The notes under the pieces: generated by a model
The model's database searches: none
What the model saw: the letters and a program-made list of their open reading frames with translations, nothing else
Told to the model about the DNA's origin: nothing
Source: Aurantiacibacter suaedae
GTDB taxonomy: Bacteria > Pseudomonadota > Alphaproteobacteria > Sphingomonadales > Sphingomonadaceae
Direction of reading: 5' to 3'
Length of the DNA: 64,000 bases
NCBI RefSeq assembly: GCF_005434915.1
Contig: NZ_SKCG01000001.1
Coordinates: forward strand, 310,001 to 374,000
Made by a program: the position numbers and the translations under genes
Shown: positions 35,512-44,341 of the stretch, in pieces
Layout of the letters: each line of letters begins with the position of its first letter
Numbering within the stretch: position 1 is the stretch's first letter

Positions 35512-35943
35512 GTGATCACCGGACCGCGCGAAACGGTCAAACACGCCCGCAAGCTGCGCAGCGAAATGTCTCTGCCTGAGCGCAAGCTGTGGACTGAATT
35601 GCGTCAACGGCCCGGTAATTTCAAGTTTCGACGTCAGCATCCAGCGGGTGACTATGTGCTCGATTTTTACTGTGCTTCGGTCCGATTGGCCATCGAGGTC
35701 GATGGGATCGCGCATAACAGCGCATCGGTATCAGCGCGTGACACGCGGCGGTCCGCATGGTTGCGCTCGCAGGGGATCGCGACCACGCGGATACCCGCAA
35801 AGATAATTCTGGACGATGTGGAGCCGGTTGTGGTGCGGATAGTTGAGATTTGTCGGGAACGGACCGGGCGGGGGGCTTTCAAGCGGCCTGTACCCCTCCA
35901 CCATGCTGCGCATGGTCCCCCTCCCCCGGAGGGGGAGGATTGA
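35512..35943 (+). CDS. DUF559 endonuclease-domain protein
   Basis: 143 residues from GTG 35512. The DUF559 core (Vsr-like PD-(D/E)xK fold) shows RKLRSEMSLPERKLWTELR, FRRQHPAGDYVLDFYC and LAIEVDGIAH, giving the D...ExD-type metal site, then a terminal IPAKIILDD helix. The last ~20 residues (PVPLHHAAHGPPPPEGED) are encoded by the repeat at 35893 and are probably not part of the fold. The gene is sandwiched between two inverted copies of the same 34-base repeat. Biological role unknown. Confidence 0.85.
   Translation: MITGPRETVKHARKLRSEMSLPERKLWTELRQRPGNFKFRRQHPAGDYVLDFYCASVRLAIEVDGIAHNSASVSARDTRRSAWLRSQGIATTRIPAKIILDDVEPVVVRIVEICRERTGRGAFKRPVPLHHAAHGPPPPEGED
35893..35926 (-). repeat. Palindromic intergenic repeat, copy 2 (inverted)
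   Basis: Exact reverse complement of 35470-35503. It overlaps the 3' end of the DUF559 reading frame and ends 16 bases before the ispE start. A second hairpin, CTCCCCC-GGA-GGGGGAG, follows (35921-35937). Confidence 0.85.
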
Positions 35944-36740
35944 TGCAAGAAACCGCCTACGCCAAGATCAACCTCGCGCTGCATGTCCGCAGTCGGCGCG
36001 AGGACGGTTATCACGAGCTCGAAACGCTGTTCGCTTTCGTCGATCGCGGCGACACCCTGCTGGCCAAACGCGCCGAGCAGGACCAGTTGCAGGTGGTCGG
36101 CGAATTCGGCGGCGCGCTAGATGATCCGTTCGGCAATATCGTGATGCAGGCGCTGGGATCGCTGCCGCGTCCCGATGGGCTGGCGATCACGCTTGAGAAG
36201 AGCCTCCCCGTCGCCGCGGGGCTGGGCGGGGGCTCGGCGGACGCTGGGGCTCTGTTCCGGCTGGTCGAACGCGCCCAAGGCCTGCCCGACGACTGGCGCC
36301 AACGTGCCGCGAAGCTCGGCGCCGATGTTCCGGCCTGCGTCGAGAGCGTCACCTGCGTCGGGCGCGGGACCGGGACCGATCTCGAACCCATCGACAGCGA
36401 TCTCACGGGAACGCCTGTTCTGCTGGTCAATCCGCGCGTGCCGCTTGCCACCGGGCCGGTGTTCAAAGCGTGGGACGATAAGGATCGCGGCCCCATGCCC
36501 GAGGGGACCGCACGCGAAATCGCCGAGGCAGGCCGCAACGATCTGCGCGATCCCGCGATCAGCCAGTGCCCGGTGATCGCTGAGGTGCTGGCCGCGCTCG
36601 GCAAGAGCGAGGCATGGAAGGTCGAAATGTCCGGCTCGGGTGCGACCTGCTTTGCGCTGTTCAATGACGTTGAGGCCCGCGATGCGGCGGCCCGCGCTAT
36701 GCCTTCCGACTGGTGGCAGATGGCGGGTTTGCTGCGCTAA
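35943..36740 (+). CDS. ispE: 4-diphosphocytidyl-2-C-methyl-D-erythritol kinase
   Basis: 265 residues from ATG 35943, which overlaps the DUF559 stop by one base. GHMP-kinase signatures: ETAYAKINLALHVRSRREDGYHEL at the N-terminus (first 20 shown in the family as AKINL..GYH), the ATP loop LPVAAGLGGGSADAGA near residue 90, and MSGSGATCFALF at the C-terminus. It phosphorylates CDP-methylerythritol in the MEP isoprenoid pathway. Slightly short, as common in alphaproteobacteria. Essential housekeeping gene; the repeat-bounded DUF559 gene appears to have been placed directly before it. Confidence 0.95.
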   Translation: MQETAYAKINLALHVRSRREDGYHELETLFAFVDRGDTLLAKRAEQDQLQVVGEFGGALDDPFGNIVMQALGSLPRPDGLAITLEKSLPVAAGLGGGSADAGALFRLVERAQGLPDDWRQRAAKLGADVPACVESVTCVGRGTGTDLEPIDSDLTGTPVLLVNPRVPLATGPVFKAWDDKDRGPMPEGTAREIAEAGRNDLRDPAISQCPVIAEVLAALGKSEAWKVEMSGSGATCFALFNDVEARDAAARAMPSDWWQMAGLLR

Positions 36741-36852
36741 GAAATTCAGAACCTACTTCTGCTCGCCCTGAGAGGGTGTGGGTGCTTGGCTCGGGCTATA
36801 CGAGATTTGTGCTGGCTAAGGACGCGCATGAATTTTGCTGTATAGGCGCCCT

Positions 36853-37575
36853 ATGACCTTCACCCCCTACCGCCAGATCGGCACCCCCACGCGCGGCGGC
36901 ATCGTTGCCGTTTGCGACCATGCCTCCAACCACGTTCCCGCAGACGTTGAACTCGGCGTCACCGCCGAGGTGCTGGACAAGCACGTGGGTTGGGATATCG
37001 GCACCGCCGGCGTGGTCGAGCGTCTGGTTAGGCGCCACGGCATGGCCGCGCACCTCGCCACGCTCAGCCGCCTCGTGATCGACCTTCACCGCGAGGAGGA
37101 GTCCAAGGGCCTTATCCCCGAAGTCAGCGACGGCATCCTCATCCCCGGCAATATCGGCGCCGACCGCGAAGCGCGGCTCGACGCCTTCCATCGCCCCTAT
37201 CATGCTGCGATGGCGAGCTGGCTCGACGAGGCCGACCCGGCGCTGATCCTTTCGGTCCACTCGTTCACGCCTCGCATGGAAGATGGCGGCGAACCGCGCC
37301 CCTGGGAGATCGCGCTCCTTTACAACCAAGACGACCGCGCCGCGCAGCACGCGATGAAATTCTTCGCCGATCAGCGCCTCGTCGTGGGCGACAACGAGCC
37401 CTATTCTGGCCGCCAGCTCAACGCGACGATGAACCGCCATGCCGAAGCCCATGGCCGCCCCTATTGCGCAATCGAGATTCGCAACGACCTGATCACCAAC
37501 GAGACCGGCCAGGCGCGCTTTGCCAAGTTGCTCGCGCAAATGGGCCAGACGGTCGTCCACGCGCTGGCAGGCTAG
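36853..37575 (+). CDS. N-formylglutamate amidohydrolase-like protein
   Basis: 240 residues from ATG 36853. The FGase family pattern is visible: IVAVCDHASNHVP, DKHVGWDIGTAGV, SRLVIDLHREEE, ILSVHSFTPRM and CAIEIRNDLITNETG, all with metal-binding His/Asp/Glu. Members hydrolyse N-formyl-glutamate in histidine degradation, but many distant homologs without hut neighbours, as here, have other amide substrates. Stand-alone gene ahead of ilvD with a ~95-base gap. Family sure, substrate unsure. Confidence 0.88.
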   Translation: MTFTPYRQIGTPTRGGIVAVCDHASNHVPADVELGVTAEVLDKHVGWDIGTAGVVERLVRRHGMAAHLATLSRLVIDLHREEESKGLIPEVSDGILIPGNIGADREARLDAFHRPYHAAMASWLDEADPALILSVHSFTPRMEDGGEPRPWEIALLYNQDDRAAQHAMKFFADQRLVVGDNEPYSGRQLNATMNRHAEAHGRPYCAIEIRNDLITNETGQARFAKLLAQMGQTVVHALAG

Positions 37576-37671
37576 GCGGGCCGTTGCAGCTGCAACCGCA
37601 TTAGCGCTTAGCTTCGCGGCCCCGCTGCGCTAAGGGCGCAGCCACAAGCAAATTCAGTCAGGACAAGTACA

Positions 37672-39537
37672 ATGCCCGCCTATCGCTCCCGCACCTCCAC
37701 CCACGGCCGCAACATGGCAGGCGCGCGCGGGCTATGGCGCGCGACCGGCATGAAGGATGGCGACTTCGGCAAGCCGATCATCGCCGTGGTGAACAGCTTT
37801 ACCCAGTTCGTGCCCGGCCACGTCCACCTGAAGGACCTCGGCCAGCTCGTCGCGCGCGAGATCGAGGCGGCGGGCGGCGTCGCCAAGGAATTCAACACCA
37901 TCGCCGTGGATGACGGGATCGCTATGGGCCACGACGGCATGCTCTATTCGCTGCCCAGCCGCGACCTGATCGCCGACAGTGTGGAATACATGGTCAACGC
38001 CCACTGCGCCGATGCCATGGTCTGCATCTCCAACTGCGACAAGATCACGCCGGGAATGCTGATGGCGGCGATGCGGATCAACATTCCGGTCGTGTTCGTC
38101 AGCGGCGGGCCGATGGAAGCGGGCAAGGTCGTGCTGAAAGGCAAGGAAGTGGCGCTCGATCTGGTTGACGCGATGGTTGCTGCGGCCGACGAAAGCTATA
38201 CCGACGAGGAAGTGACCGACATCGAGCGTTCGGCCTGCCCGACCTGCGGTTCGTGCTCGGGCATGTTCACCGCCAACTCGATGAACTGCCTGACCGAGGC
38301 GCTGGGCCTGTCGCTGCCGGGCAATGGCTCGCAGCTTGCCACCCATTCGGATCGCCAAGGCCTGTTCGAACGCGCGGGCCGGCTCGCGGTGACGCTGGCG
38401 AAGCGCTACTACGAAGAAAACGATGCGAGCGTTCTGCCGCGCAATATCGCCAGCTTCGAAGCCTTCGAAAACGCGATGAGCCTCGATATCGCCATGGGCG
38501 GATCGACCAACACCGTGCTCCACCTGCTCGCCGCCGCCAACGAGGCGGGGGTCGATTTCACCATGGCCGATATCGACCGGCTCAGCCGCAAGGTGCCGTG
38601 CCTGTGCAAGGTCGCCCCGGCCAAGAACGACGTGCATATGGAGGACGTCCACCGCGCGGGCGGGATCATGTCGATCCTCGGCGAGCTTGATCGCGCCGGG
38701 CTGCTGCACACCGCTTTGCCCACCGTCCATTCGCCCACCTTGGGCGACGCGTTGGCCGACTGGGACATCACGCTCACCGACAATCCGGTGGTGCAGGAAT
38801 TCTACAAGGCCGCGCCGGGCGGCGTCCCCACGCAGACCGCTTTCAGCCAATCGCGCCGCTGGGACGAGCTTGACTGCGACCGCGAGAACGGCGTGATCCG
38901 CAGCGGCAAGCACGCTTTCTCGCAGGATGGCGGCCTGGCGGTGCTTTACGGCAATATCGCGGAAGACGGCTGCATCGTGAAGACCGCCGGGGTCGACGAG
39001 AGTATTCTCAAGTTCTCCGGCCCGGCGCGCGTGTTCGAAAGCCAGGATGCTGCGGTCGAAGCGATCCTCGCCGGGAAGGTGAGCGAAGGCGACGTGGTCA
39101 TCATCCGCTACGAGGGCCCGCGTGGTGGCCCCGGTATGCAGGAAATGCTGTACCCGACCAGCTATCTGAAATCGAAGGGCCTCGGCAAAGCCTGCGCTTT
39201 GCTGACCGACGGGCGCTTCTCGGGCGGCACCTCGGGCCTCTCGATCGGCCATGCCTCACCCGAGGCGGCGGAAGGCGGCAATATCGGCCTCGTCGAAGAG
39301 GGCGACGTGATCACCATCGACATTCCCGGGCGCACCATCGCCATGGAAGTCTCCGACGCAGACCTCGCCGCGCGCCGTGCGGACATGGAAGCCAAGGGCG
39401 ATGCCGCATGGCAGCCTGCGGCAGTTCGCACGCGCCGGGTAACGCCCGCCTTGCAAGCCTATGCCGCGATGACGACCAGCGCGGCGAAGGGCGCGGTGCG
39501 CGATGTTACGCAGGTAACGGGCAAGAGCCGGGCCTAG
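37672..39537 (+). CDS. ilvD: Dihydroxy-acid dehydratase
   Basis: 621 residues. IlvD/Edd signatures: the [19 protein letters not shown]-terminus, [16 protein letters not shown] with a cluster cysteine, [18 protein letters not shown] with further cluster cysteines, and the late [18 protein letters not shown]. It dehydrates dihydroxy-isovalerate and -methylvalerate to the 2-keto acids of valine, isoleucine and leucine synthesis; the enzyme needs an Fe-S cluster and Mg2+. The length is that of the enterobacterial-type enzyme. Transcription probably ends at the hairpin near 39608-39656. Confidence 0.97.
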   Translation: MPAYRSRTSTHGRNMAGARGLWRATGMKDGDFGKPIIAVVNSFTQFVPGHVHLKDLGQLVAREIEAAGGVAKEFNTIAVDDGIAMGHDGMLYSLPSRDLIADSVEYMVNAHCADAMVCISNCDKITPGMLMAAMRINIPVVFVSGGPMEAGKVVLKGKEVALDLVDAMVAAADESYTDEEVTDIERSACPTCGSCSGMFTANSMNCLTEALGLSLPGNGSQLATHSDRQGLFERAGRLAVTLAKRYYEENDASVLPRNIASFEAFENAMSLDIAMGGSTNTVLHLLAAANEAGVDFTMADIDRLSRKVPCLCKVAPAKNDVHMEDVHRAGGIMSILGELDRAGLLHTALPTVHSPTLGDALADWDITLTDNPVVQEFYKAAPGGVPTQTAFSQSRRWDELDCDRENGVIRSGKHAFSQDGGLAVLYGNIAEDGCIVKTAGVDESILKFSGPARVFESQDAAVEAILAGKVSEGDVVIIRYEGPRGGPGMQEMLYPTSYLKSKGLGKACALLTDGRFSGGTSGLSIGHASPEAAEGGNIGLVEEGDVITIDIPGRTIAMEVSDADLAARRADMEAKGDAAWQPAAVRTRRVTPALQAYAAMTTSAAKGAVRDVTQVTGKSRA

Positions 39538-39578
39538 GCCCTTTCCTACTCAGGCTTTGCGAGAGTAAGCTCGCCGCC

Positions 39579-40019
39579 ATGACGCTGACCTTGCATCTCT
39601 TCCACCTCCGCTCTCGCGCTGCCTTTCGGGAGCCGCGGGAGCGGGCCGGCTTTTTTGCCTCAGGACGGTGTAACACCTGTCACACCTTGGGCCTTGCCGG
39701 GCTGGCCGCGCTCACGCTGGCAGGATGCGGCAGTGCGAGCGGAGATGACTTGCCCGAGGGCGCGATGATGGTCCAGTGCGCGGTGGCTGGATCGGCCTCC
39801 TTCGCGCCCGATTGCAGCATGGAGTTGCACGAGGATAGCGATGGCCGCACCGCGATCCTGCGCCATTCCGACGGGGGCTTCCGCCGGTTCCAGCTTGGCG
39901 TTCCGGGCGAAGGCCTGATCACCGCCGATGGGATGGAGCAGGCCGAGGTCGTGCCCGGCGAGGGGATGGTCGAGGTGCGCGTGGGGGCCGACCGCTACCG
40001 TCTGCCGATGAAGCCTTAG
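39579..40019 (+). CDS. Small putative lipoprotein
   Basis: Up to 146 residues from ATG 39579. The lipobox region LGLAGLAALTLAGCGS (cysteine near residue 49) marks an outer-membrane lipoprotein. The mature part, DLPEGAMMVQCAVAGSASF and onward to the terminal DRYRLPMKP, is a small beta-rich domain I do not recognise. The start is doubtful: ATG 39579 lies before a strong terminator-like hairpin and gives an over-long signal; TTG 39687 gives one that is very short. Followed four bases later by nnrDE. Confidence 0.6.
   Translation: MTLTLHLFHLRSRAAFREPRERAGFFASGRCNTCHTLGLAGLAALTLAGCGSASGDDLPEGAMMVQCAVAGSASFAPDCSMELHEDSDGRTAILRHSDGGFRRFQLGVPGEGLITADGMEQAEVVPGEGMVEVRVGADRYRLPMKP
39608..39656 (+). 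terminator. Strong hairpin followed by T6, likely ilvD terminator
   Basis: Stem CCGCTCTCGCG (39608-39618) with CGCGGGAGCGG (39634-39644), one G-T pair, 15-base loop, then GCCGGC and six Ts. It lies inside the longest possible reading frame of the next gene, which argues that gene starts later. Confidence 0.65.
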
Positions 40020-40023
40020 CGTT

Positions 40024-41418
40024 ATGGAAGCGCCCAACCAGATCCTTACCGCAGCGCAGATGCGCAGTTCAGAAGAGCGCCTCATCGAAGGCGGCACCAG
40101 CGTCATCGAGTTGATGGAAAGGGCCGGACACGGCGCGGCGGACTGGGTCTATCGCATTGCGGCGGGGCGCAAGGTCACGGTGCTGTGCGGACCCGGCAAC
40201 AACGGCGGCGATGGCTATGTGATCGCCCGTGTGCTGGCGACACGCGGCGTGCCGGTCGAGGTGGTCGCCCCGCGAGCGCCCACCACCGATGCGGCTAAAG
40301 AGGCCCGCAAGCGCTGGGGCGGCGAACCCGTGGCCGATGCCGAGGGCGCGGTGCTGGTCGATTGCCTGTTCGGCACCGGCCTCTCGCGTCCTCTCTCGGA
40401 CGATCTGCACAAGCTGCTGATCGAACTGAGCTACGGCCACGACCACTGGATCGCGGTGGACCTGCCGAGCGGGATCGACGCCGACAGCGGCGAACTGCTC
40501 AGCGATCGGCTGCCGGTCTACAGCCTTACCATCGCGCTCGGCGCGTGGAAGCTGGCGCACTGGATGATGCCCGCGCAGGCCATCATGGGCGACCTGCGGC
40601 TCGTCGATATCGGGGTGATGCCGGTGGAGGGCGCGGCAAGCCTATCTGAACGACCGCTCCTGTTTGTGCCCGAGCGTGATGACCACAAGTACTCGCGCGG
40701 GTTGCTTGCCGTGATCGGCGGCGCGATGCCGGGTGCCGGGGTGCTCGCCTCGCGTGCGGCGATGCATGGCGGCGCGGGCTATGTGAAGCTCTACAGCGAC
40801 CACCAGCACCTGCCAGGCGTGCCGCCCGATCTGGTCGTGGCTGATGAAGCCATGCCCGCTCTCGCAACCGATCCGCGCATTGCCGCCGTGCTCATCGGGC
40901 CGGGGCTGGGCCGCTCGGAAGAGGCGCGCTCGGTGCTTGCCTGGGCGCTCGCCTGCGATCTGCCGACCGTCTGCGATGCCGATGCGCTGGTGCTGCTCGA
41001 ACCCGAAATGCTGGAGGATCGCACCGCGCCGCTGGTGCTCACCCCGCACGCGGGCGAACTCGATGCCATCGGCAACGCCTTCGCCAGTTCGGAGCCGGAC
41101 CGGCTCGAACAGCTCACCGAACTGGCCGAGGCGATCGAAGGCGTGCTGGTGGCGAAGGGACCGGACACGATGATCGCCGCGCCGGGTCGTCCTCCGGTGT
41201 TCATGCCGCCTGCGCCAAGCTGGCTCTCGACTGCGGGCACGGGAGACGTGCTGGCGGGCCTCATCGCCAGCCAGCTTGCCGTGGGCGAAGCGAGCGCGTT
41301 TCAGGCCGCGCAGAACGGCTGCTGGCTGCACCGCGAGGCAGCGCTGCGCGCGGGGCCTGCTTTCTCGGCAAGCGATCTGGTCGCGCAGCTTCCGGCGGCC
41401 TATGGGGCCTTCCTGTGA
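40024..41418 (+). CDS. nnr: Bifunctional NAD(P)H-hydrate epimerase / ADP-dependent dehydratase
   Basis: 464 residues. The N-terminal ~200 residues are the YjeF_N epimerase domain (MRSSEERLIEGGTSVIELME, GPGNNGGDGYVIARVL, VDLPSGIDADSGE). The C-terminal ~250 are the ribokinase-like dehydratase (YSRGLLAVIGGAMPGAG, IGPGLGRSEEAR, LTPHAGEL, STAGTGDVLAGLIA). The enzyme repairs hydrated NAD(P)H. Both catalytic halves look complete. The stop overlaps the next start by 4 bases. Confidence 0.95.
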   Translation: MEAPNQILTAAQMRSSEERLIEGGTSVIELMERAGHGAADWVYRIAAGRKVTVLCGPGNNGGDGYVIARVLATRGVPVEVVAPRAPTTDAAKEARKRWGGEPVADAEGAVLVDCLFGTGLSRPLSDDLHKLLIELSYGHDHWIAVDLPSGIDADSGELLSDRLPVYSLTIALGAWKLAHWMMPAQAIMGDLRLVDIGVMPVEGAASLSERPLLFVPERDDHKYSRGLLAVIGGAMPGAGVLASRAAMHGGAGYVKLYSDHQHLPGVPPDLVVADEAMPALATDPRIAAVLIGPGLGRSEEARSVLAWALACDLPTVCDADALVLLEPEMLEDRTAPLVLTPHAGELDAIGNAFASSEPDRLEQLTELAEAIEGVLVAKGPDTMIAAPGRPPVFMPPAPSWLSTAGTGDVLAGLIASQLAVGEASAFQAAQNGCWLHREAALRAGPAFSASDLVAQLPAAYGAFL

Positions 41419-42620
41419 GCGAAACCGAACAGATCATCCGCATCGCCGCCAAGGGCGATGGCGTAACCGCGAACGGGCAACATGTCCGCTATGCCGCCCC
41501 CGGCGACACGATCGGCGTCGAGGGCGCAATCACGCCGGGGCCGCACCATGCCCAGCCGCCATGCCGCCACTTCGGCAAATGCGGCGGGTGCCAGTTGCAG
41601 CACTGCGACGACGAGGCGTTGGCAGGCTTCGTGCGCGATCGGGTGGTGAACGCCGCCGAGGGGCAGGGCCTGGTCCCGGCCAAGGTCACAGCGCCGCACA
41701 TGTCGCCGCCCGGCTCGCGCCGCCGCGCCTCGCTGCGCGCGATCAACGGCGGCGGGCGGGCCGTGATCGGGTTCAACGAGGGCGGCTCGCACAAGGTCGT
41801 CGACATGCGCGAATGCCACGTGCTGCGCCCAGAACTGATGGCCGTGCGCGATACGCTCGCCGCCTACTTCGGCAAGCTGAAGGGCAAGTTCGCGATCGGG
41901 GTGGAGTTGGCGCTGCTCGATCAGGGTATCGACTGCCTGCTGTCGGGCTTCATGCCCGAGGGGCTGGAGCAGACCGAAGACCTGCTCGAGCTGTGCCGCC
42001 GTTCGGGCTTCGCGCGGCTGTCGCTCGATCAGGGCTATGGCCCGGAAGGGTTCTGGGAGCCCGAGCCGGTCACGGTCACGCTGTCGGGCACGTCGGTGGC
42101 CTGTCCGCCGGGTACTTTCCTGCAAGCGACCGCCGATGGCGAGGCGGCGTTGGTGAGCGCGGCGCAGGAGTGGCTCGCCGGTTCTATCAACGTGGCGGAC
42201 CTGTTCAGCGGCCTCGGCACCTTTGCGCTGGCGCTCGGTGAGGGCCGCAAGGTGCTGGCCGCCGAGGCAGAGCGCGCCGCCTTGCTCGCCTGCCGCACGG
42301 CGGGGGCGAAGGCGGGCTTGCAGATGGAGGCCGCGCACCGCGACCTGTTCCGCAATCCGCTGCGCGCGGAGGAGCTTCGCGGCTTCGACGGCATCGTGCT
42401 CGATCCGCCGCGAGCGGGCGCGCGCACGCAGGTCGAACAGATCGCGGCTTCTGGGGTGGAGCGGGTGGTCTACATCAGCTGCAACCCATCAAGCTGGGCG
42501 CGCGACGGCGTGCTGCTGCGCGACGCGGGTTACGAACTGGCAGAGCTGCGTCCCGTGGGGCAGTTCCGCTGGTCAATCCACGTCGAGCTCGCGAGCCTGT
42601 TCGTCAAGCGCGGCGAGTAA
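41415..42620 (+). CDS. RNA m5U methyltransferase (TrmA/RlmD family)
   Basis: 401 residues from GTG 41415. Four cysteines in PPCRHFGKCGGCQLQHC near residues 50-65 form the 4Fe-4S site of the RumA/RlmD type. The catalytic domain has DLFSGLGTFALAL (SAM binding), LDPPRAGARTQ and YISCNPSSWARD with the nucleophilic Cys. It methylates a uridine in rRNA (U747 or U1939 type) or tRNA; which one is not decided. A short TRAM domain precedes the cysteines. It overlaps the convergent hydrolase gene by 48 bases. Confidence 0.92.
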   Translation: MSETEQIIRIAAKGDGVTANGQHVRYAAPGDTIGVEGAITPGPHHAQPPCRHFGKCGGCQLQHCDDEALAGFVRDRVVNAAEGQGLVPAKVTAPHMSPPGSRRRASLRAINGGGRAVIGFNEGGSHKVVDMRECHVLRPELMAVRDTLAAYFGKLKGKFAIGVELALLDQGIDCLLSGFMPEGLEQTEDLLELCRRSGFARLSLDQGYGPEGFWEPEPVTVTLSGTSVACPPGTFLQATADGEAALVSAAQEWLAGSINVADLFSGLGTFALALGEGRKVLAAEAERAALLACRTAGAKAGLQMEAAHRDLFRNPLRAEELRGFDGIVLDPPRAGARTQVEQIAASGVERVVYISCNPSSWARDGVLLRDAGYELAELRPVGQFRWSIHVELASLFVKRGE

Positions 42621-43382
42621 CTGGGTAAACAGCCAGTCGCTGTCGGCCTTCGCGGAGAAGGCGTGATCGGCCCCTTCGCGGCGGTGAAGGCGCGGGTCCG
42701 CCTTGTCCCACACGGCGGCAAAGGCCTGCGCGGTGCGGTCGCTTCCGGCGAGCAGGATGCGGACGGGGCCAGCGAAGCGCGCCAAGCCTGCACGCATGTC
42801 CTCGGCCAGCGAGGAGGGCGGAGCAGGCTTGCTGAGTGCCCCTTTTAGGCCCCGCGCGAGCTTGCGCAGGTCGACACCGCCGGTGAGCAGACGCTTCCAC
42901 TCGCGCGGATCCTTGAGACGCGCGGCATAGCGGGCGCGGATCGCCGCGGTGGGCATAGCCGAAGCATCGTCGGCGGCCTCGCCCTCGAAAGTCCACGGGT
43001 TGGCGAGCACCAATGCGTCGCACCCGGAGCCCGCGCCCAGCATCAGCGCGCTGGCCGCATCGCAGTTACCGAAGGCGACCACGCGGCGCAGACGGGGGTT
43101 GGCCGCTGCGAACGCGCGCACCGCAGCGGCGATGTCGGGCGCGCTGCCGGTGAAGCCGAGGTTGTCGCCGGTGCTGTCGCCCACCCCGCGCCGGTCTGAG
43201 CGCAGCACCGGGTAGCCTGCTGCGGCGATCCGGGCAGCAAGGCGGGCTTGTCCGGCGAAGGCCCCGGCGCGGGTCTCGTTGCCGCCGCTGACGATCAGCA
43301 GGCCGACCGGGCTCGCCGCATCGTCGAGCGTGCAGGCGAGGTTTTCGCCGTGACAGTCGGTGGTGAAATGGGAGCGGCTCAT
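42573..43382 (-). CDS. Hydrolase 1, exosortase A system-associated (alpha/beta hydrolase)
   Basis: 269 residues from ATG 43382. The alpha/beta-hydrolase core begins with GLLIVSGGNETRAGAFAGQA, then VLRSDRRGVGDSTGDN, with VVAFGNCDAASALML at the nucleophile-elbow position (Asn-Cys-Asp rather than GxSxG) and a late GADHAFSAK histidine. This matches the hydrolase 1 family found only beside XrtA loci. Activity unknown. Last gene of the four-gene minus-strand operon; its 3' end overlaps the convergent methyltransferase. Confidence 0.88.
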   Translation of the reverse strand: MSRSHFTTDCHGENLACTLDDAASPVGLLIVSGGNETRAGAFAGQARLAARIAAAGYPVLRSDRRGVGDSTGDNLGFTGSAPDIAAAVRAFAAANPRLRRVVAFGNCDAASALMLGAGSGCDALVLANPWTFEGEAADDASAMPTAAIRARYAARLKDPREWKRLLTGGVDLRKLARGLKGALSKPAPPSSLAEDMRAGLARFAGPVRILLAGSDRTAQAFAAVWDKADPRLHRREGADHAFSAKADSDWLFTQLLAALDEQARELDVD

Positions 43383-44029
43383 GCGACCATGCCCTTGGCG
43401 ATGAGATCGGCCAGAGCGGCAGCTTGCTTGGGATTGTGCTCGGGCTCGGCGCGCAGCCACAGCAGTTGACCGCCCGGATCGAGCGGCACCAGAGAGCTCG
43501 GCGCAAGAACTGCTTCGGCGAGGTCAGCAACCATCGCGGCGCCCAGATAATAGCCTGCCAGTTCCAGCCCCTCGACCTTGCCGGTCTGGAGCAGAGTCTC
43601 GGTCGTTTCAGGGCGGCCAGCTTCCTTTGCCGCAAGCGTCCGCGCCCTGAGCAGAGCGCGCAGGACCGACTTGCCGGCCAGCGGCGCATAGGCAAAACCG
43701 GGCAGATCGGGCGAAATGTTCACGCCAGCGCGCATGGCGAGCACGTGCGTGCATTCGAAGTGCTTCGCCGCCGCCATAGCCGCTTCGCGCCACGAACCGA
43801 ATGTCTGTTCAGTCAGCTCGGCCATGCTTTCGTTGCAGCCGGGTAAGTCGGGTAGAACGCTGGCCACGCCGCGCTCGGCCAGCAGGCGCATCGTCTCGAC
43901 GGTGAAGTGGCGGGTCTTGTTGCTCTCGTCGAACCACGCGGGCAGCACCAGCAGGCGCGGGCCGCCGTCATCGCCAAAGCGGATTGCCAGTTCCTCGCTG
44001 CCGCCGGGCGCTCGCCAGGTGGTCAGCAT
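43379..44029 (-). CDS. Hydrolase 2, exosortase A system-associated
   Basis: 216 residues. Alpha/beta-hydrolase-like: LLVLPAWFDESNKTRHFTVE, VLPDLPGCNESMAEL, and HVLAMRAGVNISPDL where the elbow Ser is replaced by Ala-Gly. The family travels with hydrolase 1 in XrtA clusters. The atypical elbow suggests it may not be a standard serine hydrolase. It overlaps hydrolase 1 by 4 bases and follows the ACP gene by 6 bases. Confidence 0.85.
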   Translation of the reverse strand: MLTTWRAPGGSEELAIRFGDDGGPRLLVLPAWFDESNKTRHFTVETMRLLAERGVASVLPDLPGCNESMAELTEQTFGSWREAAMAAAKHFECTHVLAMRAGVNISPDLPGFAYAPLAGKSVLRALLRARTLAAKEAGRPETTETLLQTGKVEGLELAGYYLGAAMVADLAEAVLAPSSLVPLDPGGQLLWLRAEPEHNPKQAAALADLIAKGMVA

Positions 44030-44035
44030 AGGCGG

Positions 44036-44329
44036 TCAGCCTGCGGCGCGCTTGGCGTTGACGAAGGTGAGTAAGGCCCCGTAGGTTTCGAGCATGTCGC
44101 CATCGACCTCGTCATCCTCGATCAGGATGTCGCAGCGATCTTCGACCTCGGTCAAAAGCCCTGCAACCGCCATCGAATCGAACTCCGGGATGTGCCCGAA
44201 CAGGCCCGAGTCCGCGTCAAGCTCGGCCACGCGCTCGTCCGACAGGCCCAGAACGTCGCGCAGGATGGCGCGCAGGATCGTGTCGGTATCGTGGGGCTGC
44301 GCCACCGAAGCGGAAGGATTGGTCGTCAT
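44036..44329 (-). CDS. Acyl carrier protein, XrtA-associated
   Basis: 97 residues. Four-helix ACP with the phosphopantetheine serine in HIPEFDSMAVAGLL (Ser52), preceded by ILRAILRDVLGLSDERV and followed by an acidic helix (ILIEDDEVDGDML). It probably carries an acyl or aminoacyl group activated by the divergent AMP ligase at 45349, to be transferred by the GNAT protein next door. This pathway is inferred from gene grouping. Confidence 0.9.
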   Translation of the reverse strand: MTTNPSASVAQPHDTDTILRAILRDVLGLSDERVAELDADSGLFGHIPEFDSMAVAGLLTEVEDRCDILIEDDEVDGDMLETYGALLTFVNAKRAAG

Positions 44330-44341
44330 AATTTCGCGGCC

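Noticed and set aside
37732-39252. 506-residue minus-strand frame opposite ilvD
   Set aside because: ilvD is unmistakable on the plus strand; the opposite frame is a codon-bias shadow.
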